Part shown: positions 9,841-16,658 of the stretch, one piece after another
Position numbering within the stretch: position 1 is the first letter of the stretch
Layout: the number at the start of each line of letters is the position of its first letter
Assembly (NCBI GenBank): GCA_035625915.1
Contig: DASPOR010000031.1
Span: 1-41,301, forward strand
Source of the DNA: Alphaproteobacteria bacterium
GTDB taxonomy: Bacteria; Pseudomonadota; Alphaproteobacteria; JACZXZ01
Direction of reading: 5' to 3'
Length of the DNA stretch: 41,301 nucleotides
Notes under the pieces: model-generated
Seen by the model: only the letters and a program-made list of their open reading frames with translations
What the model was told of the DNA's origin: nothing
Database searches by the model: none
Translations under genes and position numbers: made by a program

Positions 9841-9913
9841 GTCAGTGCGATGCTCGCCACGTCACGCCATAGCTCTTTGGAGGTGCCCCCGGCGGGACGC
9901 ACGCACAGGCGAA

Positions 9914-10126
9914 CTACGGCGTCTGCTGGACGTAGCGTTGCTGGAGGAAGGTCTGGGTGCAGGAGTCGACGTCGCCAAATACGTTGACAAATTGGGACCA
10001 TATGGAGACGCATTCGGCGATCTGTCCGGTTTCCGGCTGGCGCAAAACGACCGAGGTCGGACTGCAACCCGCGACTGCCGCGGCGATTCCGAGCGTAAAC
10101 AGGACCGGGGACGTGAAGGATCGCAT
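9914..10126 (-). CDS. Small predicted lipoprotein (70 aa)
   Basis: A short gene supported by its N-terminus. MRSFTSPVLFTLGIAAAVAGC is a lipoprotein signal with a lipobox ending at Cys21, so the mature product has about 50 residues and is lipid-anchored. It holds two further cysteines (AECVSIW and DSCTQTF), which could form a disulfide. An AGGAG ribosome-binding sequence precedes the ATG. It lies between the EamA transporter and the TPR-methyltransferase on the same strand. No family was recognised. Confidence 0.7.
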   Translation of the reverse strand: MRSFTSPVLFTLGIAAAVAGCSPTSVVLRQPETGQIAECVSIWSQFVNVFGDVDSCTQTFLQQRYVQQTP

Positions 10127-10206
10127 ACAAGGCTCCTGGCGATGCTGGCCGTACCGTCATCTTAGCACGGTGCCGCGACCATCGTCATCGGCGCCGACGG
10201 CAAACT

Positions 10207-11121
10207 TCAACGCCCGCGCGAGACCACGTGCTCGCGATGAGCGGTATAGATGCCGCTTGCGACGATGATTGCAGCGCCAAGCAGCGTATATCTGTCTGGC
10301 ACGGCGCCAAAGACGAAAAAGCCCAGCGTACCCGACCAGAGCAGCTGGCTGTAGGAAAAGGGGGCGAGGACTGAAGCGCTTGCCCGGCGATACGCCTGCA
10401 CGACAAGCCACTGCCCGCCGGTACTCGCCAGCCCAATGAAGATTCCAAGCCCGACCTCGCCATAGGTCGGCGGGGTCCAAATGAAAGGAAGCACCACGGT
10501 AAGCACGATGAAGCCGACACCCGCCGCGTAGGCGAGCATCGTGACGACACTGTCCACGTGGCTCATTTTCCGCGTGATCACCATTGCCAAGGCCCAACTC
10601 AAGGCCGAGAGGATTGGTAGGACCGCGGCGGGATGGAAGGCGCTCGTACCCGGACGGACGACGATGACCACGCCGATCAGGCCGATGACAACCGCACCCC
10701 AACGCCGAACGCCGACCCTTTCGCCAAGGAATGGGATCGCCAGTGCTGTGGTAAAGAGGGGCGAGACGAAGCTCGTCGCCGTAGCATCCGCGATCGGCAG
10801 ATAAGTCACCGCAAGCACAAAGAGCACGCTCGACGAGGCGAGGCAGAGGCCGCGGACGATCTGAAGCAAGGGTCGGCGCGAGCGAATGCCATTTCCGCCT
10901 GTTCGGGCGAGCGCTGGCAGCAGGAGTACGGCGAAGCAGGTGAACCGTATCCATGTGATCTCGAGGGCGGGCAGCGATTCGGTGAGAAATTTCGCGGTCG
11001 TATCCGAAAACGAAAACAGCAATATCGCGACGAGCATGAGAACGATACCGGCGAGTGGATCGTCCTGGCGCGCCGGCACAACTTGGGCGACACGCCCCCC
11101 ATCCGCGGCATCGCGCGGCAT
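10207..11121 (-). CDS. EamA/DMT-family transporter
   Basis: A 304-residue inner-membrane protein of the drug/metabolite transporter superfamily with ten predicted helices in two EamA repeats. The first helix is AGIVLMLVAILLFSFSDTTA. The repeat ends are marked by PFLGERVGVRRWGAVVIGLI in the first half and the matching GAAIIVASGIYTAHRE in the second. Members export amino acids, nucleosides or other small metabolites. No neighbour suggests a substrate. Start ATG at 11121; the first ~20 residues are polar, so a somewhat later start is possible. Confidence 0.9.
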   Translation of the reverse strand: MPRDAADGGRVAQVVPARQDDPLAGIVLMLVAILLFSFSDTTAKFLTESLPALEITWIRFTCFAVLLLPALARTGGNGIRSRRPLLQIVRGLCLASSSVLFVLAVTYLPIADATATSFVSPLFTTALAIPFLGERVGVRRWGAVVIGLIGVVIVVRPGTSAFHPAAVLPILSALSWALAMVITRKMSHVDSVVTMLAYAAGVGFIVLTVVLPFIWTPPTYGEVGLGIFIGLASTGGQWLVVQAYRRASASVLAPFSYSQLLWSGTLGFFVFGAVPDRYTLLGAAIIVASGIYTAHREHVVSRGR

Positions 11122-11190
11122 TTCAGCCCCTCGGTTAATGGCATCCCCCAGATATCCGTATCGACTCGGTCTGCGGACCCTCAGCCTATC

Positions 11191-11913
11191 TCACCCCTTA
11201 GAGCCCACGAGTACTGCGCGCTGCCGGCCCTGGGCGTCGAAGTTCGAAGGATCGAGCCAGCGCTCAAACGCATGCTTTATCTGCGGCCATTCCTTGTCGA
11301 GGATGGCATACCAAGCGGTGTCGCGATTGCGGCCTTTATAGATCGTCGCTTGGCGGAATATTCCTTCGAACTTGAAGCCAAGCCGGAGTGCCGCCTTGCG
11401 CGACGGGGCATTCAAGGCGTCGCACTTCCACTCGTATCGGCGATAGCCGAGTTCGTCGAACACGCGCCGCATCATGAGGAACATCGCCTCCGTTGCGGCG
11501 GGCGTGCGCTGAATGAGTGGCGAATAATTGATGTGGCCGACTTCGATCACTCCGACCGGCGGATCGATCCGGAGATAAGACGCGACACCCACGGCCTTTC
11601 CGGTCTTTCCGTCGATCACGGTATGGAAGAGCGGATCGTCGCCAAGGCACGCGGAAACCATCCAGTCGCGATAACTCGCAAGATCCGCGAATGGCCCATA
11701 GGCCAGATAGGTCCAATTTCGGCCGTCAAGGTCTTTCGAATTGGCTGCGAAGAGGTCGGCCGCGTGCTTTTCCGGATCGATCGGCTCGATCCGGCAGTAG
11801 CGACCCTCCATGGGCGTGCGCGGTGGGCGCGGCCGTGCCGTCCAGCCGGGTACCTCAAAGCCGATGGGTAGGCCAAGCGCGTTTGTTCGATCCGACACTG
11901 ATGCGATCTCCAT
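11191..11913 (-). CDS. GNAT-family N-acetyltransferase (RimJ/RimL type)
   Basis: A 240-residue acetyl-CoA-dependent acyltransferase. The domain begins at GRYCRIEPIDPEKHAADLF and runs to the C-terminus. It contains GVASYLRIDPPVGVIEVGHI (central beta strands) and the late helix NAPSRKAALRLGFKFEGIFR, which is typical of the RimJ/RimL branch (Acetyltransf_3). A TTG eight codons upstream is in frame, but the ATG at 11913 (MEIASVSDRTNALG) is preferred. It may act on a protein N-terminus or a small amine. The downstream EamA gene is on the same strand 69 bases away, so the two could be co-expressed. Confidence 0.9.
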   Translation of the reverse strand: MEIASVSDRTNALGLPIGFEVPGWTARPRPPRTPMEGRYCRIEPIDPEKHAADLFAANSKDLDGRNWTYLAYGPFADLASYRDWMVSACLGDDPLFHTVIDGKTGKAVGVASYLRIDPPVGVIEVGHINYSPLIQRTPAATEAMFLMMRRVFDELGYRRYEWKCDALNAPSRKAALRLGFKFEGIFRQATIYKGRNRDTAWYAILDKEWPQIKHAFERWLDPSNFDAQGRQRAVLVGSKG

Positions 11914-12088
11914 TCTGCGGCCGATGGATGTCCCCAAAGAGACGCACGCGATGAAAAAGGGGCCGGGATTTCCGCTAGGGCATATACAAACGGCTCGACG
12001 ATCGCAACGGATATCGCGAAACCAGCGACCCTTCGGGTGAAAATGTGGGAGCTGTCAAATCGATGGCGAGCGTTTTAGCGCCGGCCCA

Positions 12089-12508
12089 TCATCGCTCGAT
12101 GAGATCGCGGAGCGCTTTGCGCAATTGCGGACTGAAACCGACCGCAAAACCTGCCAGCAATGAAACCAATAGCGCGGCGGCCGGATGCTTGCGTGCGAGC
12201 TTGCCGATCTCATCGCCGGCGAGGTTGCCAAGTTCCATCGCGAGTGTGGGGCGCCCATCCCGCATGCCGCCATGTCGTCCGGAGGCCGAATGCCGCCGAC
12301 CCGCAAAGAGATCGCCAGCAATTAGAATCAACAGAGCGATTGCGAATGCGACAAGGCCGGTCGCCAACGCGGCAAGAGGGGGTGTCGCGACCGCCAACAG
12401 TGCGAGATAGAGTGCCCCACACAGGAATGCGACACCGGCCACGACGACGATCGTGGCCGCCAACAGCGAAACGGCCAAGATGGTGAAACGCCTCAGCAAA
12501 CTGTCCAT
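12089..12508 (-). CDS. Small membrane protein, phage-holin-superfamily (DUF1469-like)
   Basis: A 139-residue protein with two adjacent N-terminal transmembrane helices (residues ~10-60, including FTILAVSLLAATIVVVAGVA and LATGLVAFAIALLILIAGDL). A polar Gly/Arg/His-rich middle follows, then a C-terminal segment with AALLVSLLAGFAVGFSPQLR. The layout fits the Phage_holin_3_6/DUF1469 group of inner-membrane proteins, which often sit next to DUF883 genes, as here. Despite the family name there is no sign of phage around it. The start lies 33 bases after the DUF883 stop, so the two are one operon. Role unknown; envelope stress or ribosome tethering are guesses from the partner. Confidence 0.7.
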   Translation of the reverse strand: MDSLLRRFTILAVSLLAATIVVVAGVAFLCGALYLALLAVATPPLAALATGLVAFAIALLILIAGDLFAGRRHSASGRHGGMRDGRPTLAMELGNLAGDEIGKLARKHPAAALLVSLLAGFAVGFSPQLRKALRDLIER

Positions 12509-12541
12509 GTCTCGGTACGCCTGTGTCGGGCGCCCAAGCGG

Positions 12542-12826
12542 TCACGCACGGCGCCCACCCAGCAGTAAGCCGAGGATCAGACCGACGCTGAAAGCAGTCA
12601 CGGCAGCGCCAACCGGCCTTTCCTCGATTTCGTGGGCGAGGCTTTCCACCCGTTTTTTGACTTCGTCTTGGACCCGCTCTGTCGATTGACGGGCCTTGCT
12701 GACCGCCTCGTCCGTGCCGTGCCGAAGAAGGCCCTGCATCGTGGTGGTTATATTCGCAAGATCGGCGCGAAGCTGCGCCAACTCGCCGCGCAGTTTCTCG
12801 AAATCCATGTCGGTTTTCTCGGCCAT
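12542..12826 (-). CDS. DUF883 (ElaB/YqjD/YgaM-like) membrane-anchored protein
   Basis: A 94-residue protein. The N-terminal two-thirds is a charged amphipathic helix (FEKLRGELAQLRADLANITT and later DEVKKRVESLAHEIEERPVG). One C-terminal transmembrane helix (AAVTAFSVGLILGLLLGGRR) follows. This is the ElaB/YqjD architecture; in Escherichia coli those proteins bind ribosomes and sit in the inner membrane in stationary phase. The in-frame upstream ATG adds nine residues, but the ATG at 12826 follows a purine-rich GAGAGGGGG ribosome-binding sequence and is preferred. It is the first gene of a pair with the holin-superfamily protein. Confidence 0.85.
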   Translation of the reverse strand: MAEKTDMDFEKLRGELAQLRADLANITTTMQGLLRHGTDEAVSKARQSTERVQDEVKKRVESLAHEIEERPVGAAVTAFSVGLILGLLLGGRRA

Positions 12827-13019
12827 GACAGCCCCCTCTCTTGGCGCAAGCACGCTTGCGCCGACCCGCCGCGCATGAAAAGTCCCACCCGTCCAGCGAT
12901 ACTAGCGCGCCGCCGTGGTTGCCGATATAGGGCGATTGCCTCCCGGCGTGCGCCCAACCGATACGCGCACGGCGCACCTGCCCTCTCGCCCCAATACAAA
13001 GGCCAGGACTCGAGGCGCA

Positions 13020-13709
13020 TTATCGCGCCGCGGATACCGGTCCGCGGCGCTTGTTCGCCTGATGCTCGATCGCCAGGTCTGCGGCCACGGCGAGAAGCAA
13101 AAACCCCGGCAATATGAGAGGGGCGCTCAGCACGACGAGCGCTACGGCGCCGGCGCCAGCACCCACTGCATAGAATACCCACGCCACGGCGAAAAGGACG
13201 CCTGTCGAGCGGTCCTCCTCGGTCGCGTCACCATGCCTCGCCTTGACTAAAATCTGGACGAGCTCTTCGGCGAGTCGGACGATGGTGCCCGTGACGACGA
13301 CGGTTTGAAGGCTCGCCGGACCAAAACGCGAAATCGAAGAACCCTGCAAACCCATGGCGGCTGCGAGGAAGGGAAGCGTCCATGTCCGCTCGATCTCCGC
13401 TGCTGCGGCGATGAAAAGGAGTCCTGCCGCCAATACGAGCGTGAGATATGCGCCGCGGCCGAATAAACGTTTAAGGATGGCACCCAAAATCGCCGCGAGG
13501 AAGAACGTCGACAGGGTTAGGACGTAGGCACGCATCAGCACAAGCTCGCCCTTAGCGGCCGCAATCGCGAGCAAGACCGTGTTGCCGGTCATGTTGGCGG
13601 CAAACACGCGGTCGAGCATGATGTAGCCGAAGGCGTCGACATAGCCGGCGACAAGGCAAAGCAGGCTCGCGCGCAAAACGGATCGAATGAGGGGCGGTCC
13701 GGCGGTCAT
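13020..13709 (-). CDS. YoaK/DUF1275 family integral membrane protein
   Basis: A 229-residue, very hydrophobic protein with about six to seven helices. The family hallmark is near the N-terminus: LLCLVAGYVDAFGYIMLDRV followed by FAANMTGNTVLLAIA. A second conserved patch is AAAMGLQGSSISRFGPASLQ followed by TVVVTGTIVRLAEEL. DUF1275 proteins are uncharacterised putative transporters. A GTG start six codons upstream is possible, but the ATG at 13709 has the purine-rich AAGGGGGTGAGG just before it. The HD-domain gene ends 31 bases upstream on the same strand. Confidence 0.9.
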   Translation of the reverse strand: MTAGPPLIRSVLRASLLCLVAGYVDAFGYIMLDRVFAANMTGNTVLLAIAAAKGELVLMRAYVLTLSTFFLAAILGAILKRLFGRGAYLTLVLAAGLLFIAAAAEIERTWTLPFLAAAMGLQGSSISRFGPASLQTVVVTGTIVRLAEELVQILVKARHGDATEEDRSTGVLFAVAWVFYAVGAGAGAVALVVLSAPLILPGFLLLAVAADLAIEHQANKRRGPVSAAR

Positions 13710-13739
13710 TTGCCTCACCCCCTTCACCGAATGCCGCGA

Positions 13740-14498
13740 TCAGAGAAATCGGGTCGGCCGGATCAGAGTGCGCCACATGTGAGCGGAGGGGCTATTGTCA
13801 TTGCCGAGCCCTTCCTTCGGCTGCTTGAAGTTCCGGCCGATGATGTCGATGAAGTCATCAAGACGAACGACCGCATTGGGGTCGAATGAATAAATGTCGT
13901 TGATCGTGATGAGACGCGCCGTCATGTACCATTTATGGTTTCGCGCGCGTTTGTATTCTTCCGCGATATAGGGTTCCGGCTGGTAGTCCTCGCCGAAGAA
14001 ACGGACGTAAAGTTCGGGATAGGAATAGCCGACCGACTCGTCAGGATAGAATCGCAATGCCTGATGAGCCCGGATCGCCCAGCTTACTTCCTCATCGACG
14101 TAAGGCTCGATCAGCTGTGCACCCCAATAGCCGTGATCGGCGCGGATGAAGCCGGCGACGGCAATGTCGTGAAGCAGGCAGGCGAGCACGATTTTCTCGT
14201 TGTGCCCCGCCTTCAATGCATGCGTGGCGCTCTGCAAGAGGTGGTTCGCAGAGACCAATCGATGCTGGAAGAAGTCCACGAGCGCGGGTCTCTCCGGCAT
14301 TTTCGGGAGGCGCGGGTCGTCGCCCATGAGCATCCGCTTTCCCGGGTAACGCGCCATCAGCGCCGAGCTACTTTCCATCCCGGTCTCGCCATCGGCGAAA
14401 TTGAAAAGTGCCGACTTCACGATGATGCAGTCGAGTTCCTGCACCATTCGATGCTCGAGCGCATCGGCCCGCGCCGAGAGCGTCATTGCCGGGTTCAT
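13740..14498 (-). CDS. HD-domain protein, putative metal-dependent phosphohydrolase or oxygenase
   Basis: A 252-residue soluble protein. Metal ligands of the HD superfamily can be read in order: His in LLQSATHALKAGHN, the HD pair in IVLACLLHDIAVAGF, His in IRADHGYWGAQLI, then His in AIRAHQALRFYPDESVG. The rest is rich in Tyr, Trp and Arg (YPELYVRFFGEDYQPEPYI). Most HD proteins are phosphohydrolases, but some related di-iron members (myo-inositol oxygenase, PhnZ) are oxygenases. The unusual aromatic C-terminal half leaves that open. An appropriately spaced GAGG precedes the ATG. It is followed on the same strand by DUF1275. Confidence 0.75.
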   Translation of the reverse strand: MNPAMTLSARADALEHRMVQELDCIIVKSALFNFADGETGMESSSALMARYPGKRMLMGDDPRLPKMPERPALVDFFQHRLVSANHLLQSATHALKAGHNEKIVLACLLHDIAVAGFIRADHGYWGAQLIEPYVDEEVSWAIRAHQALRFYPDESVGYSYPELYVRFFGEDYQPEPYIAEEYKRARNHKWYMTARLITINDIYSFDPNAVVRLDDFIDIIGRNFKQPKEGLGNDNSPSAHMWRTLIRPTRFL

Positions 14499-14778
14499 CG
14501 ATCTGTCCTCAAGTGCAGCCTGTCAATTACGGGCGATCGATCGCTTCGATATGAAAAGGACGCCCAACCGCAACGTGGTCGGAAAACGATGACGCCGACC
14601 CCCGCCGCGCGATTGTGCCCGCTTCGAGGCTGTTTGACAATCGCGTGGGGGGACCGTTGCGCGGCGGATCGGCGTATTCCGATGCCGCGAGCCGCCGCTC
14701 CGTCGAAAACATCGCCGGAGCGTCGATCTCAATACCCGGCGAAAGGCGTGCAAGCTTCGCCGTGACAACGCGTGGCGT

Positions 14779-16350
14779 TCAAAGGATTCCCGCTATTTTG
14801 TTCCCGTCCGGGCTTCCGAGGCCTGTACAGGCGTCCCACCCGACCGAGGCCTCGAAGTCGCCATTATTGCCTTGCGTTACGTCGTTCAGTGTCGAGGGAT
14901 TTTTATAGAGTGCTGGATTGATGAAACCGACCGGACTGCCCTTCGCGGCGTTGATGCGTGCAATCAATCCTGCCCAAAGAGGGGCTACCGCGCTGGTTCC
15001 GCCAATCACGGTATTTTGTCCATCCACGCGGACGTCGTATCCGGTGACCGGGTCCGCATCGCCGGAGACATCGGGAACGCCTCGCATTTGAAGTGGACTC
15101 GTCTCGCCATTGCTGTTCGTGACTTGGAGCCCGTCCTGCCATGGCGGCAATGAGAAGCTGGCGCTGACGCCGCCGCCGCCTGCACCGCCATTCGCACCGT
15201 CGTTCCACACGGTTTCGCTGACGATTTTTCCCTGTGCGGCATGCACGCTCGTCCCCCCGCACCCAAGGGCATAGGAACTCGAGGCCGGGAAATCGACATG
15301 GTCCGACCCGTCATTGACCCCGTCGCTCGAGCCGTTGTCGCCCGAGGCGACGCAGACGGTGATCCCCACCGCAGCCGCCTCTTGAAAGGCATTGTCGAAC
15401 GCCGTGAGCGATTGCTGCGCCCAGGCCGATTCCGGCCCGCCCCAGCTAATTGAAATCACCGAAGGCTTATTGACGGTATCGTGCACGGCGCTCGTGATCG
15501 CATCGAGAAAGCCGGCGTCGGTGTTCGGCGCGAAGTAAACAGCGATCTTTGCACCGGGGGCGATGGACCCGACGACCTCGATGTCCAGCATCACTTCTCC
15601 GTCCGGTCCATTCGGGTCGCCCGTCGGATGATTCTTCCCATGATCGACCGATACGCTAGTGACCGTGGGAGGTGTGACGTTGAGTGCCGTGAAATATGTC
15701 GTAAGGTCTGCGGGGCGGAAACCACCGCCGAGTTCGATGATGCCGACGCACTCGCCTTGGCCGGTTCCTTGGGGAAAGTCATAGAGGGCCGCAATCTGAG
15801 GGGGTGTGAAGGAGGCCGCGGCGGCCTTGGGGGAACGCCAGTGCACGTTGCCCTGATGTGGTTTGGCGCGGAAGTGGGCCCTCGCCTGCGGGCGGTTATC
15901 GAGGCCGAGCACGGCGTCGACCACGCCGTTCAACTCGTCCGGCAAATAGAGTGCACCCGTCCTGCCGCGGTACGTGCCGCCCTCATGTTCGAACTGTTCG
16001 AGATCGACACCGAATGCAGCGTTGAATTGAGCAACCGTCCCCGAAAGGATCACGGTCCGTCGTGCTGCACTCTCTTCCACGACCGCAAGCCCATGCTCGG
16101 CCGCAAATCGCTTCACCGCCGCGATGTCGGCCGGTGCCGCGCCGAATTGCTTTGCGAATTCCTCGCGCGTCATGTGAGCCCCACGCTTGGCGCCAGAGGT
16201 GCTCGCGTTGACTCGCTTCGCAAGCGCGTCGGCCGCACGGTTACGCACCAGCACGGTGACTTCGAGACGCTCGCCGGGATTGGCCTTTCCGAGGGCCTTG
16301 GCACCCGGAAGCGGATGACGTTCGCTACCCTTGAGTTTATTTTTTGCCAT
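14779..16350 (-). CDS. S53 family serine-carboxyl peptidase (sedolisin/kumamolisin-like)
   Basis: A 523-residue proenzyme. Residues ~25-170 are the pro-domain, with THMTREEF-like and GTVAQFNAAFGVDLEQFEHE segments. The catalytic domain follows from about residue 190. All S53 signatures are present: the Glu/Asp pair four apart in GEVMLDIEVVGSIAPGA, the oxyanion Asp in VCVASGDNGSSDG, the nucleophilic serine in VIGGTSAVAPLWAGLIA, and a C-terminal calcium site (DVTQGNNGDF, WDACTGLGSPDG). Sedolisins mature themselves at acid pH. No classical signal peptide is seen at MAKNKLKGSERH, so export, if any, is by an unclear route. The ATG at 16350 is chosen over an upstream in-frame start because the extension overlaps an inverted-repeat element. 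Confidence 0.93.
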   Translation of the reverse strand: MAKNKLKGSERHPLPGAKALGKANPGERLEVTVLVRNRAADALAKRVNASTSGAKRGAHMTREEFAKQFGAAPADIAAVKRFAAEHGLAVVEESAARRTVILSGTVAQFNAAFGVDLEQFEHEGGTYRGRTGALYLPDELNGVVDAVLGLDNRPQARAHFRAKPHQGNVHWRSPKAAAASFTPPQIAALYDFPQGTGQGECVGIIELGGGFRPADLTTYFTALNVTPPTVTSVSVDHGKNHPTGDPNGPDGEVMLDIEVVGSIAPGAKIAVYFAPNTDAGFLDAITSAVHDTVNKPSVISISWGGPESAWAQQSLTAFDNAFQEAAAVGITVCVASGDNGSSDGVNDGSDHVDFPASSSYALGCGGTSVHAAQGKIVSETVWNDGANGGAGGGGVSASFSLPPWQDGLQVTNSNGETSPLQMRGVPDVSGDADPVTGYDVRVDGQNTVIGGTSAVAPLWAGLIARINAAKGSPVGFINPALYKNPSTLNDVTQGNNGDFEASVGWDACTGLGSPDGNKIAGIL

Positions 16351-16398
16351 GGTTGGATATCCTTTCGCGACAGGAAAAGCCGCTCTGCTGTGGTATTC

Positions 16399-16452
16399 GG
16401 ATTTGAAGTTCCTAAACGCGGATGCCACCAAGATCGCAGGAACTTCAAATCC
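16399..16452. repeat. Perfect 15-bp inverted repeat, 24-bp loop
   Basis: GGATTTGAAGTTCCT at 16399-16413 is matched exactly, in reverse complement, by AGGAACTTCAAATCC at 16438-16452. The arms extend further (TGGT and ACCA) if a four-base insertion is allowed in the left arm. It lies about 50 bases upstream of the S53 start codon and would form a strong cruciform or RNA hairpin in the leader. Part of it (16423-16459, minus strand) matches a sequence at 21471-21507, so it looks like a member of a dispersed repeat family rather than a private operator. Confidence 0.85.
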
Positions 16453-16560
16453 ACCACACTAGCCGAGTACTGACGGCCCGAACGGCGGCGACGACCATCT
16501 CGCGGCTCACCACTCGCGCAGCCGTGTCAACGTGCCCAAATACGCAACGCGCTCATGAAT

Positions 16561-16576
16561 AAGGGCTTGCGCCCTT
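16561..16576 (-). terminator. Possible weak terminator hairpin after the cyclase gene
   Basis: AAGGGC and GCCCTT form a 6-bp stem around a GCAA tetraloop when read on the minus strand. It lies about 80 bases past the stop of the cyclase-AAA gene. No run of T follows on the minus strand, so an intrinsic terminator is only a possibility. Confidence 0.3.
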
Positions 16577-16658
16577 TTCACGCTGCGAACAATTTTTCTT
16601 GAATTGAAGGCAGACGTTCTACGCCGGCGCAAACGCGAGCGGGTGTGACAATTATGGA

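Larger units (their letters stand above)
16351..16658. other. Intergenic region holding an inverted repeat and a hairpin
   Basis: About 308 bases without a gene, between the start of the S53 peptidase and the end of the cyclase gene. It contains the 15-base inverted repeat at 16399-16452 and a short GC hairpin at 16561-16576. The peptidase promoter should also be here; I could not pick clear -35/-10 boxes. Confidence 0.6.

Noticed and set aside
10633..11871. 412-codon plus-strand open frame
   Set aside because: It is antisense across both the EamA and GNAT genes, which are well supported.
12089..12508. Phage lysis module suggested by the holin-like family name
   Set aside because: There is no endolysin, structural or integrase gene nearby, and the DUF883 partner marks a chromosomal membrane module.
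15481..16473. 330-codon plus-strand open frame
   Set aside because: It is antisense to the S53 peptidase pro-domain and catalytic part.
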